In this document: piece after piece, positions 38,390-50,965 of the stretch
Layout of the letters: every line of letters starts with the position of its first letter
Position numbering within the stretch: the first letter of the stretch is position 1
Assembly: GCA_023238725.1 (NCBI GenBank)
Contig: CM041536.1
Location: 11,073,771 to 11,137,770 of the forward strand
Reading direction: 5' to 3'
Length of the DNA: 64,000 bases
Origin: Scortum barcoo
Taxonomy: Eukaryota; Chordata; Actinopteri; Centrarchiformes; Terapontidae
Translations under genes and position numbers: made by a program
Notes under the pieces: generated by a model
What the model was told of the DNA's origin: nothing
The model's database searches: none
Seen by the model: the letters and a program-made list of their open reading frames with translations, nothing else

Positions 38390-38790
38390 TTGTTTCATTA
38401 AGAGAATGATTTTCACAGCCCAGCCTGAATAATATTTCACATCTGTAAATACATAATTTGGATGATATGGTCTTCAGGATTTCTGGCAGTAATGAGGCAG
38501 AGAAGTGAGCAACTTATTGCAATTGAAAAGTTTAATTTTCTTATAAATAGATTAAAATCAATCAGTCGAAAGCAGAAGGCGCTTGCTAAAGAAATAAAGA
38601 AGCTAATAGGGCCAGGAGACAAATGCAACCTTTTTCACCGATTAGATATCAACCTCATCGCGCTCGAGCTGCAGCCGTCCTGTGCCAGCATTGATTTGCC
38701 ACTGGCTAAGGTTGATTCCCTCATTTGTTTCTGTGTAAACTCAGCTGAGCCCTCATGGCATTTGTGGTGCTCGGTGAAAACCTGATTAGC
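38390..38790. other. Candidate conserved non-coding element
   Basis: A repeat-free stretch of about 400 bp that is unusually stop-poor on both strands (107 codons on + at 38462, 63 codons on - at 38437). It is rich in homeodomain- and SOX-like words (TAATGAGG, ATTGCAATTG, TCAATCAGTC), with a GC-richer centre in AT-rich surroundings. The predicted peptides do not resemble proteins. This profile is typical of vertebrate enhancers, but conservation must be shown by alignment. Confidence 0.3.
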
Positions 38791-39044
38791 AAGCTGTGTA
38801 GGTGTACTCACATTTACCAAGAGGTGGCAAGTGTGACAAGAATAGGCAATAATGGCCCAGTGGTTGACAACCCCTTTGTGGATGTAATTTCGAAAATTTG
38901 GAAAAGTATTTAAGTAACAAGCTGTTTGAGCCTTTTCTGGCAGTTTAATCAGGCTTGACTGCGTTTAGGGCAAAAGGGTGATTTCCTTGCATCAAAGGCC
39001 TTACACACATTCACCTATAAATACACACACACAGTCTTGACAAA

Positions 39045-39057
39045 GGGGGGGGGGGGG
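39045..39057. repeat. Homopolymer run of 13 G
   Basis: Uninterrupted G13 next to a CA-repeat patch (39023-39032). Such a run is prone to slippage and length error in assemblies. Confidence 0.95.
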
Positions 39058-41385
39058 TCTGCTGTACCCACTGACAAACAAAGACTTTATTTAGACCCTT
39101 TCTGCCCGCTTGTAAGGTGAGCTGTGACCACTACTCCTGGTGAGCTGCAGGTAATGTTCCACTTCCTGAACAAGGATATAACATTTCCAAGGAAAGTTGT
39201 AATGTAAGGAAATTAGCTGATTATTTTGCACAATTCATCGCTGTAAAGCAATGTTACTTGTGTAATTAAACAGGCTGGCATCCAATGACAAGCTGTTTTT
39301 TACATAAAATTTCTGTTTTCTGCAGACAAGAGGGTTGAAGCTTCAGACAGACTGTAAGATGTAATGTACCAAGTATTGATTTTCTGTCACAGAGAACCTT
39401 TATTATTTGCTCTGTCTGTAGCACAGGAGAGTGCTGTGTGCCTGTATGCTGGTATGGATGGAGCTGTGTGTGTTGCACTATTTGTGGAAGATGCTCTGCT
39501 TACTGATGGGGGAATTGATTCAAGTGTGTCAGTCATTGCGTCAGAGCTGAATAACAAACAATGACGGTCTTATGAAATACGCTTCTTTGTTCTAGACAGA
39601 AGGGTAGCTATAAACTTGGAGACAAGGATTGTTTTAGGAGAACAGGCCCTAATGAGCGAAGATGTTCTAACCTTTACTCAAGGCAATCAATGCATTTTAA
39701 TGTTTTTTTTGCACAATTTGTAAACTGTTTACCCAACTGAAAGCAACCTGTGTAGTTATTATTAGGGTGGGATATCAAGCTTATGTACTACAATCAGATT
39801 GTGTCTTTATTATTGAGTATGCTTGGTCACATTCTTAGTGGGTGTTTACACAGAAAAGAGTGTGAGGTCTCGGTGAGCTGATGAAATAGGATCCAGGAGG
39901 GCTAGTTTGAGCAGTAGATCTGTGAGTTTGAAGGCTTCCAAGATGCCAAAACACGGCAGGGCAGTTTATAAAACTGAGTTAAGATTTGAACAGGGATCAA
40001 CTATGTGTATGTGCATAGGATGCCCTCTCCCTCGTTACCCACACAAAGACAAAAGGATTTAAACATGTTTATGGACGGATTTCACTGCGCATGGCTGCAT
40101 CACACCCCAGCTTCATATCCCACTGGGAGCATTTCAGAAGTGTTTTGTCCACCCAGCATTATTGACTTGTTCAGATTTTGTTGATTTGGTCTTTTTTTTT
40201 GTGCTGCTTCTGTTGTTGATCTAATGATGTGATATACAATCAGGAGTCTGTACTGATTTATTTTGAAAATTGACCTAACACTCAATGCCATTCCTGTGTC
40301 CGACTTCTTGTTCAGCTCATCTGCTCTGTGAAGCTTGATGCAGCTTCCTTCAAAACTAGACTCGGTGTGTATTTTATGCAGAGAGCCACTTCTGGGGTGC
40401 TTCTAAAATGCGCTATGACACTCGATGAAATACCAGCATTGACTAGAGTGGCCGCCATGAGCTCTAATAGCCACAATGTCAGAATGAAACGCAGGCATGC
40501 CCGGTGAAATCGAGCCATTATTCTACACAATCTAAGGCATCGAAAACGGTTTGCGTTTTGTATTGGTTACAAAATTCAGGTGTTGTAGATGCACTGATGT
40601 CAACAGTTTTCGACTGCTACCTTGCTGTGGTCATGGTTGGGTACCTGTCTGAGTCTGCCAGTTCTGAGTCAGTCAAACATGCTGCAAAGATGGCCGCAAT
40701 TAACGCCACTGTAAACCATTGTAGATGTTGTTGTGAGAAATGAGCAGGACAACAAACCTGCTGCGGCTGAGACATAAACAAGCTGCAGAAGTGGAGCGTA
40801 GTGTGCTTGGTTCCTCCCTGCTTGGTATTTGTGACCAAATGATGGCCAGGAAGCTTTTCAATCTCAGGTTTATTGCTCTGTATTCCAGATCGTTCTGCCT
40901 CTACAGCCATTAAAGTTTAGAACAAACTCTAAAATATCCCAGATTATTTAGTTGACTCAGCCAAAGTCATTGCTAGCTTTGCTGCTTGTTAAGTCTGAGG
41001 GAGGTAGCACATCCGTCATAATTGCTGTGTCCCATTTGTTTTGATATTTCCTTCACTGCTCTTGTAGCGTGAGGTGTATAACAAGATGATTTGTCACACC
41101 GTTCAGCCGGAGAGTGAAATGTCAGCATAATCAATCCCTGCTGCTCTTGGAACCCATTACTTTAAGAAAGGGGTAGGTTAAAATAGCAGAGCCAGAAATA
41201 CATTTCTATGCTGTAAACATTTCTGTGTTTGGCAGATCAATAACGCCAGTCTAACCTGTCCCAAAGAAAGCATCTCTCTCTTCCTGTGTTTGTACATGTG
41301 CCACGGTTTAAATGTTGGAATGTAAATGTTGCCTGAATGTTGATCCTTTTGTTTTGTATACACAGTCACTTATCGTGTAGTGAGT

Positions 41386-41760
41386 GTAGGGCTGGGGCGA
41401 TTCGTCGACATAGTCATCGTAATCGACTACGTAATTAAGTCGACTAAAAAAATGTGCGTCGACGCGTCGCATGATATTTTATCCGCTCCATGGCCGCAGC
41501 TGTGCCAGTCAGTGTGGGCGTTGCTACAACACACATTTTCAGTGCACTGACGTTTGTGTCTGTTATTGTCATGTTTATTGCGTCCACCCGCCTGCAGCCG
41601 GCGGCACTGGCAGCCGCTCGTTAACGGCGAACGGCGTGTGTGTGACAAAAAGATGGACGTTGTTTGCGCTTGGTCTGATGTGCTCCTGGTCTGATTTCTG
41701 AAAAGCCGACCAGCTCCGACACATGCTAATGTTGATGTCGCTGTTACTGTGGAAATCTCT
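41386..41760. mobile_element. hAT-like DNA transposon terminus and body fragment
   Basis: It starts with GTAGGGCTGGGGCGATTCG and is followed by clustered CGTCGAC/GTCGACG words (41400-41470). This is the typical left end of hAT-type (ZBED-related) elements in fish. The next 300 bp are much more CpG-rich than the flanks, in keeping with a foreign, relatively young insertion. The right end was not found, and no transposase frame is visible. Confidence 0.5.
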
Positions 41761-42115
41761 TGTTGACTCATTTGAATTTTATAGGCAATAGAAAGGCAAT
41801 AGAAATGTGTTTATTGCTGTGTGTGTGTGTGCGTGCATCCATTACCGCTACTATGTTTCAAATGATGAGCTGAGGATTATAAGATAAGCTCTTAGGCACA
41901 TGTTGAGGAGAGGGAGTGAGATGACACAGGGTAAAAATGCAAACATTTAACCAAATGAAGGTAATTTTATCACACAGTTGCCAGTGTAACTGACAACATG
42001 TTGGGTATTTTAAGGATCGCTTTTTGACCTTTTACTGAGAAATTCTTTCCACGTAAAGAGATCCTTGGAGACACAGATTGAGCCCTCAAATAAGTACTCT
42101 TCGTCATCCAGCAAG

Positions 42116-42128
42116 GCTGCCTAGCAAC
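42116..42128. promoter_or_regulatory. RFX X-box consensus match
   Basis: GCTGCCTAGCAAC fits the RFX X-box pattern RYYRCC-N-RGYAAC at every position. It lies in the presumed tp53i11 intron 1. A near-match (GTTGCTAGGCAAC) lies at 50557-50569. Occupancy is unknown. Confidence 0.35.
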
Positions 42129-45100
42129 CAGGTAGCGCTTCATGAAGCAAGACAAGCTGAGAAAGGAGGGACCTTGTCGAAGGCTTGGAGTAGTCATATT
42201 ATGACATCTCAAGGATCAGTCCCCTGTGCAGTTAATATTGTTTAAGTTATTTTGAAACTGTGTGCTAATGGCAGTATATCAACAGTGAGAACTATGACAA
42301 AAGCAGTTGATGTTGGTAGCATATATCACAATATTTTGCCTATTAAGTAGGACAGGACTTGAATTAAGAGAAGGTATTTCTATTCTACTGCTGTTCACAG
42401 TCTGCAGCAGGTGGACAGCCAGAAAGCTGTTTCAGTTGCTTTAACGCTCATTCATTGACAGGGAGAGAAAGTAAATGTCTCCAGCCCTGCGGGTTTCCCT
42501 AGGAACACAGAAACATGTCTGGTCCACTTTCAGAGATTGCAGATTATCACACTCCCCTTTTAGTTCTTCAGCACAATGCTCAACAAAATCAGAGGAGCAG
42601 AAGAATGTCAAAAGGAAAGTTAAATGTTATCCAGTTGAAAAAGAGTCAGATTGTTAGAGAATCAATGTTTCCTGCTTTAAAAACTATGCGTGGTGCTTTC
42701 AGTCGTGTAATATTGGAGTATTAATATCAATAGACCAAGTGTGCAGTTCTCCACTTAATCTCTCAAACGAAACCTACAGTGCACCTCTACAGCCCCAAGA
42801 TTTATGTACTTTTCTTAAATTAATAATCACTCAAAGGGGGAGGGAACAGTGGGTTGTATGTCTAAAAATGTGCCTGCCAAATGGAATTGACGGTGGATTA
42901 AGATCTCCAAATGATTGTTTGTTTGGTATAAAACAAACACTTGGTCCTGTTTCTAACCTTACTAGTCTAAGGGCGCTACACAACACAAAATTATTTTGTT
43001 AGTATAAAACAACTGAAAAGTGCCTTTTTTTCCCCCCTCACTGCAGGAGAGAATTACAACCATTTAGAAACCCCAGTCTCTAACCACTGCTGTGATTCTA
43101 AAATGTCACCGTTACTTATCATTACCCATTGCAATCGATGTATTGTACAGCCACTGAGAAGTCTCACAGCTCTTACTGAGATGCACTTGTAGATACAATA
43201 CAGCCCCATAACCATAATACTTCTTCAGTCATTCTCCCAAGCAAGATTAATTTCGAAGCACTTTAAAAGGCCTCACTGTATATGTTACGGCCTGAATTCT
43301 AAGGTTTAAAATGGAATAACTGATTGTTCGCAACTGGTGGAAAAAGTGCAGCCATCTTGCAGTCTACCGTGATCTTGATGTAAAATGTAATTCACTTTAA
43401 TCCCCAAAGTGGTGTAACACAACCCCTTTTACTGTGATGGTGTTCAGTGTGGTGAAGTTTCTTTAGTTACCCTTGAAATGCTTGAAAATATCTCCTGTAA
43501 TAAGCCAGCAGCCTTGAAGGGGAAGTAATTGGGTGTGCAGAGTTTTATCCACTAATAACCATTTGTTGTGGGTTTTTAAGCCTGCCTCCTTAGATCATTT
43601 AATTAGTCTTTGCAAACAGTTTCCCTGGACAACGAGCATTTCACAAAAGGCATTTCTAGGTACCCGTGACTCCACTACAACACCAGGGGAGTCCTACACT
43701 AAATCCTTCGGGATGACAGTTAGAGATTCTGTTTTTTTTTTGTTTGTTTGTTTTTTTGTTTAAACTGTTTCAAAGAGGTGTTGATTCAACTGCATTGTCC
43801 CTTTGGAGACTGTTGGATTGTATTGCACTATTCTGACAAGTGTTTATTATTTCATCCATCCTGTTCATATCAATGAGGGTCAGCTAAATAACAAACACTT
43901 CTCTGTATTATGCAGTACAGTAAACATCACCACAAATTACATCTTTCAAAATGACCATACAGCTGAATCAACACCTCTCCAAAACAGTTTAAAGAAAAAA
44001 AACATTATAACCATCAGGAAGGTAGGGTTTATTACAGGACTGTTTGTATTAGACTTTATTACTTTTAGCTAGGTATACCTAACACACCAGCAACTGAATA
44101 TGTATGTGCTGAAATGTTGCAGCTTTCTTCAGCTTGGCCCAATTTAAATTTCTCCGCGAACGTTTTTCAGCTTTAGTTGATCTGCTTTAGCAGAACATCT
44201 GCTGCGGCTTTCTAACCCCCCATGCAATTATAATTACCACATATCTTAAAATCATAGTGACAGTGCAATAATATGCTGCTGTGGAGATGTAGAAATCAAC
44301 AATAACCCCAACTGTTAGTCACTGTGCACCAGCAAAAATAATAATTATATGTAAGTAGTAAAAATTACTGGTTGGCTGTTTCTCGCAGCAGTGTCTTACA
44401 ATGGAGCAGAGGCACAGTTTTGAAGCTTCAGGTCTGCTTTGTTGGTGCGTACGTTATGAAGGCGGAACCTCATCCTCTTCGTCTTTTTTCCGTGTGTGTG
44501 CTGCATCCCTGCTGAGCTCTGATGGTTTTGCTCCTTGGAGGAGATCATTCACCTCCCAGATGCGGGTGTGCACTAGGTGTCAGTTCTGCTTTGACTCACC
44601 ACATCTTTGCTGCATCTGACTTGGCTTCACAGTGAGCGCGCTGTGTTAAGATGGCTCCAGAGATAGAAACACCAAACAATCAGAACTAGAACTCCCCACC
44701 CACCCCCTTCGCCTCAGTGGCCCACATGGGCCCTGTGTAACAGATGGTAAAAATAAACCACCTGTCGTTCGTACACATCATTAAATTATACGATGTCTTA
44801 GTGCATTCGAGTACAAAGCTGTGCCAAGTAACAGTACAGTCCCTCACTGTATCTGAAAATGTAGTGACACAAATATCAGGGGATCTTTTATCTGGAAATT
44901 AAGTTTGAATAAGTGGGTGTCGTTTTGCACTCGATGGCTAGACATTTACATAATCACTAAACATGAATGGCACAACCACTGCTTTCTACTGTTCTTACAG
45001 AGTGAGCCTGTTACTGGAGAATGTTGCATTATGGGTTGTTTGTAGCTTTAATTGTGCTTTTGATGAACATTTTTATGTAGCTGGTACAGAATAAAAGTAT

Positions 45101-47268
45101 GGCTTTTCCTAAAAAAAGATAAATAAAATAAAAAGGTTGTGAATTAATCGTTAAAATGGTGGTCAATATCACCTTTAATGTTACAAGGATGGTGACTTTC
45201 TTTATTTCAATTTACAGCGTGTCCAAAAGTATTTAGAAAGACAAGTTTACACGAATGTCTGATGGAGAAAATAAATTCCTGAAATTGTTTTGGTGTTTTT
45301 ATATGTCATAATATATTCAGGCCATTACAGGACATGCATTAAACATTAACAATTTCTCCTCTGGCACCTCATCTGAAGTAAAAGCAGAGGTTGACACATC
45401 ATTACTCAGACAATCATTGCCAAAGTAATGCATTACAGTCTTTTATTATTTTCTTTTTGTAACTGATTTATGAAGGACTAGTTGTAGCGCAAGGAGGAGG
45501 GAGGGGGTGTTTCCGCTGAGACCCAGTTGGACTGCTGGACTGTGAACGCCGTCTTTCTCCACAATCCTTACAGCTGAATGCCGAGGACAGTATTTCAACT
45601 TGTTGTCTGGAAACGCAAGTTCTTGATCGATAACCTCACTATGATAGGAGGGTGGTCATGTAGAATTTTAATTGTGATTCTTATTTTGGCACTAGACTTT
45701 GCAACTGATTGTTGTTAAAAACCTCACCCTAACAGATTTAGCAGTCACATCTTCTTAAAGCAACGATGACTCCTGGGAGACTCGGCTTTGTATGTAATTG
45801 TAACTCCCCAAAGACCCACTCTAGGAACACTCTTACATAATCATGTTGGAGTAAGTCAGCCAACAAGAGGGTGATTGCCCTCGCTGCTGTGTGATGTAAT
45901 AACTGAATATTAGACAGGGATACTCCAAATCCCAGGAATCATTAGGACTAGTTCATTTGGTGGTAACTGTCCCCAGATGATTCAACGGTATTAATCTGTT
46001 CGACTCAGCACAGTAATCTATTGATAGTAACTGAAGAGTGTTTTTCTCCTCAGACTGACTGTGCGTACAGTTCCCAGGGCATGCACTGGTGGTCTGTTCT
46101 GACTCAAGACAGGAATGTGCTGTCTTTCCCCGTCATCCTTTGTTTATCACCAGCTGTCTTAAGCACTGCGTTCTGTGTTCATCAATTTTCTCTGCCCTTC
46201 TGCCACAACAGATCCTCATTTGTAATTTCCACTACATCAGAGCCGGCGCCTGTTGGGCAAGGAAACCCTTACTGTAGGTGGTTTGACGAAATCAGGGTTT
46301 TAACACCCCCCTGGCACCAGCCCCTCCACATGACTGAGTAGTGCTGAGTTCACGGGCAGCTGAATGTGTCAAATGTGTGATCACTCGGGCAGTATGAAAA
46401 AGGACGTTGTGGTAGAATTTGAGGCTACTTTTGTAATGTGGATAGATAAATTAAAAGGTACATCTTCAAAGCTATTTAAAACCAGCTAGACGCCATGAGA
46501 CACCAGCATTTGCGGTGTTGGATATCATAACACTCCAGGTGTCAACACCTTGTATGGGTTTTTCCTGTGTTTTTTTTTTTTAAATTTTAATCTGCTCTTC
46601 TTAGCAGTGTTTTGTTAGAGCCGTACTGACTTTGTTGAAGCTATAATGAGATCCATTCCTCCCTCACAGCCCTAATTGGCTGTTAATGTACAGCAGCACA
46701 GAGTAAAAGCCTTTCACTAGTGCCTCTTTACACCTTGCTGTTGCTGTTCAGGCAGTGATTTTTGTTGTATTTCAACTAGGGTTCAAATGAAAGTTTTAAA
46801 AGCTACTGTGGGACTTATTTAGACAACAATGACAAAACCATAGAGGAGTTTCATCTACAGAATGAACCTGTTAAGGATTAAAGCAAGAAAATGGTGAGTT
46901 TTAGTTATTCACCAAAGACTTACTTATTACCTGATAGAAGTTGGTGTACTATATATTTTTAATGTGGTTGTTGTTTAGTGGGGGCCAGTTTTGAACATTG
47001 TGGGGATCAGAAAACACTAAGACTTTTATCTGTTACATGAAAAGTAAGAGCTATAATGCAAAGAGGTAACAAAACTCTAGATTACTGTATTCTCTAAACT
47101 GTATGAGCCATTTTCAGTTTTAATTTATAAGGGACAAACATTAAAAAAAGAAAAGAAAATAAGATAAAGGTTTTAGATTTTAAAAAAAAATGTAGGCTCA
47201 TGTTCTTATTTTTTTCTGTTCCTGTTCTGAGGAGATTCTCTTGACACCTTCAGTTCTGATCAGGATCA

Positions 47269-47291
47269 CTTGTGGCGTCGCACGCCACAAG
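47269..47291. repeat. Perfect short inverted repeat
   Basis: Arms CTTGTGGCGT and ACGCCACAAG are perfect 10-bp complements around a 3-nt loop (CGC). It could be a dimeric protein binding site or a small hairpin; no gene context decides. Confidence 0.8.
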
Positions 47292-50200
47292 CGTCTATCC
47301 AAAAACAGATCTTGTAAGCACTTTCTGGTGGTAGTAGGAGTGGATCACTTTTTCACGCTGAGCCGGTATCTGAGGTTGTTGAGGAAATGCACTTACACTC
47401 CATCGTCACACAGTCATAGATTAACCCCGCTCCACTCGCCCTCTGGCACTAGACAGTCATGTTGGCTTACGTCAAGGAAAACTCGTGCCTCACTCTTCCC
47501 CAGTGACTGGATGTGCTCACACATAATCAGAGACACAATGACTTGGTCAGAGATGATCAGAGTAATTTTCCAGCTAGTTTCCGCTGCCAACAAACACTTG
47601 AGCCAGAGCACTGCTGACTTTTATTCAGTGCATAGTAATGATAAGTCAGAAGGGATCATTGTCTGTGCACCATCAATATCTGTACTAAATGTAATAGCAT
47701 TCAAGTTGAGACATTTCATTATAAACCAAAGATGTTAAACTCATAGTGGTGCTGTAAGACCGGGGATCACCCAAGTCAGTGGGCTTCATCCAATGGGGAG
47801 CATAAATGTCTAAGAAATGTCATGGTAATCCATTCAGTAGTAAGTGTGGAACAAAAAATCAATATTGCATCATATCACTATATTTACACTTGCAATACGT
47901 CAGTACCTTTTTTTTTTGAAAAACAGGGCCATTCATAATTGATTCAGCTACTCTAAATTATCACTACCAAAGTACCACTACCCTTCGAAGAGGAAGTGAA
48001 AACAAGATAACCAGCCACAAGCCACTACTGTCAGGCTGTGTGTGTCAGGATTGGAAACAGAGTCTGCTGGAGATTTTACTCACTAGAAGCGCATTCATGT
48101 TCCTTTGTAAAGGTTTTTGTGAGGCACCGGTGTTGTAGCTGAGCTAAAGGCTCAACAGCGAGAGGCTCTCTGTCTGTGTCTGTGGGGGAGAGTCAATCAC
48201 TAACAGTAGCCTAGTTGTTTGTCATATTAATGTTACCGTGGCCAACCCTGAATATCTTGTTAAACTCAGATGTAGCACAGTTAGTTATTGACGGGTCGTG
48301 TTGTGTTAACTGCCACATAAACAAACAAATCTCTCAGTTATTAGCATGATGTTGCCTCTCTGTTGTCTCTTATCAGCAGCCCTGTGAGAGAGATAATAAG
48401 TGAGCCTATAGTTATCAGTGTTGTCATATTTCTGCAAACTGAACATGAAAATATGAAAGCAATGTGCTGTTCATAAACATACATTATCTGACTACTTCCT
48501 CCTCTTTGAAAAAACATTTTCTTTCTTCTTCAGTTACGGATGTCTTGAATATGTAGTAAATAATTTCTTTGTGTGTTGAAGAATCTCATTTGTTGTGATA
48601 TATCGTGGAAAAAACACTGTGACCGTATTGTGAATTCATCTGTGATTTACACCCCGATTCAAGAGGCTTTTGGATATTTCAGTCTAAAGTGGTGGAACAA
48701 CCGACAGGATAACACTGTCAACCCCAGAGCCATGCTGCGCAAAAAAAGTAGTTCTTTACATCTCCACATATCCTCTTCCTGGTTTACAGCTCTAGATTCA
48801 GAGGTGGAGGGACGGCCGGTGGCTCAGTGTGTCGCAGCAGTAAGACAACACAAACAAGCAACTCTTAACATCGTTAGGACATCTGGAATCCAATAAGTGT
48901 CGAGGATGCTTGATTTTACTCCATCAGACCACGGGAGACTGTACCTTCCTGTCGTCGGCTTAAAGTCACACCGTGCCAAAGCTCCAGTATTCTTCTGGCC
49001 AATGAGAAATCCATACCATTTAACACAAACCACGAGAGATAATACATTTACTAAGGTCAGGAAGTTATTCTGAGTGGGCACAAGAGACAGACATTTCATT
49101 GAGGATGAACTGCTCACACTTGTCTCTAGAGTCTGTTGAGCAGAGGTGTTGCTTTGTGCGTTATCTCCTCTTGGCACTATATGGTGCTGCTAGATATCCC
49201 AAACGTGGTGCTGAGGGGATTTAGAAGCTACTGGGCAACTGTGTCTCATGTTATTTATGGAAAAAGAGGAGGAGATGAGCAGGCTGTAGAGTCTGCTTTC
49301 TTATTTTGAGTAACACATTTGTTCACAGTTGCTCCCCCACACCCACACGCCGCTTTGTTCATGTGATACAATTATTTTTTTTTACCGAACGTCTTTCTTG
49401 TCACCAACCAGAGATCTCTCGGGGAGTTTGCACATTTCCCACAATATCTTTCTCCTATGTTGAGCAGATTTTTATTGCAACAGCACATGTTCTGTCACAA
49501 AATCCCTGTCAAAGGAACAGAGAGGGTATTTGTCACTATTGCTGCTGGTACTAAACTTGTTTGGTTTCGTCTTTGCTCCATGTGGACCAACCTGGCCTCT
49601 TCCCCACGCACACTGATAAATTTATATGTTCTTCTGTGATAAGACTTCATTCCCTCTGTTTATCTCACTTGGAGGTAAATGCTAACTCCACCATTCATAT
49701 TCTGCAAAGACATGCACATCAAAATCCTTGAGGCTATTGTCCTTATTATGATCATCCCATGTGCTGCAATTTTGAGGAATCTGCAGATTTCCCTTTTTGA
49801 GATTGTTGATCACGAACGAGAGTCTTCTTAAGCAAGACATTAACCACCCTCTTGTTTCTGAAATTTGTCAAGTGTTTTTAGATTTTGTATAAAAAGGACA
49901 CCCACTTAGGTCATATTCCAAGATATTTGTATTTATTACATCAAGAGATGATTATTGACAAGACGTCTCCTAATCCTTTGTACACTTATCTACTCAACCT
50001 GGACAGCATCTCTATACATCTCCTGTGAATACTGAACTTGTACTCTCTGGTGCCGAAACAAATAGTACGCTGCCCTCGAATTCAGCTTCTCTTTATTCAT
50101 CCTGTCCAGCTCATTCAATAATTCATCATTTTACACAGCTCACACCGTGTTCTCATCTTCACATCTGACCTCTTTCATCACCCAGGCGAAACGTGGTTGG

Positions 50201-50874
50201 GCAAACAACTAAATGTATGTCCAATAAGATTACAGCATGCAACATACCTATTGTACCTATTTGTATCTATTGTAAGAAGATAGTTATTTTACCAACCACA
50301 CACCTATTTTGAGTGAGTTCTAAAGGCTAAGTTAGTCCCTCTTCATGTCAGCATAACGTGAAGTAGCTCATTAGGAAAACATGTCTTCACTCCAGCTGAC
50401 GCAATACAGATAAAAGTCTCTTAATATGTGCTAAAAGGTCCCCTACAACAGCAAAGACGGTGGTCACCGCTGGCTCTCAGCAGAGACCTCATCATCAAAG
50501 GTGGTTTCAATCATGATGGTGTTTTCAGTAATGAAGAAGCCATTGGTCCATTGACAGTTGCTAGGCAACTCCATCAGCATTAGTCCAGCAAATCAAGGAG
50601 CACTGGTCGGGAGATTCAAGGGGCGAGACATGCAAGGGTATTTTAGCACGTGAATGAAATGTGGGGATTTAGCAATGCCTCTAGTGAGATCTGTCCAATT
50701 TTCTGGTCTAACACAGATTTTGATGGGGTTATGATGGTGGAGCAGATGACCCTTTATGGGGCCACAGTGCTGTAGCTTAGCATCATTTAAAGGGACACAA
50801 TGTGACACATGCTTCCTCTTTGTGCCTCAGACAGCAATGTGGCAATTCAAGCAGGGAGGATTGGAGAAAATGAA

Positions 50875-50965
50875 AGTAGGGCTGAAGAATATAATGTTTC
50901 ATTCTTGATATAGCAATGTATTTGTGTGATATAAATTTAAAAAGATGCAGTGTAACAAAGCAACT
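50875..50965. mobile_element. Possible hAT-like terminus (decayed)
   Basis: GTAGGGCTGAAGAATATAAT resembles the starting phrase at 41386 and is followed by GATATAGCAATGTATTTGTG. It is similar to diverged repeat ends with TAGGGCTGGGCGATAT. Weak. Confidence 0.3.

Noticed and set aside
40493..40502. AGGCATGCCC, perfect p53 half-site in the presumed tp53i11 intron (another at about 7029-7038)
   Set aside because: A functional element needs two adjacent half-sites; neither copy has a second one, and a few perfect half-sites are expected by chance in 64 kb.
47241..47738. 165-codon ORF in presumed tp53i11 intron 1
   Set aside because: No recognisable motif and no promoter or exon context; crosses the inverted repeat at 47269.
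48805..48860. GGCCGGTGGCTCAGTGTGTCGC, a possible SINE or tRNA-like A-box
   Set aside because: No matching B-box or cloverleaf could be built, and no tail or duplication was found.
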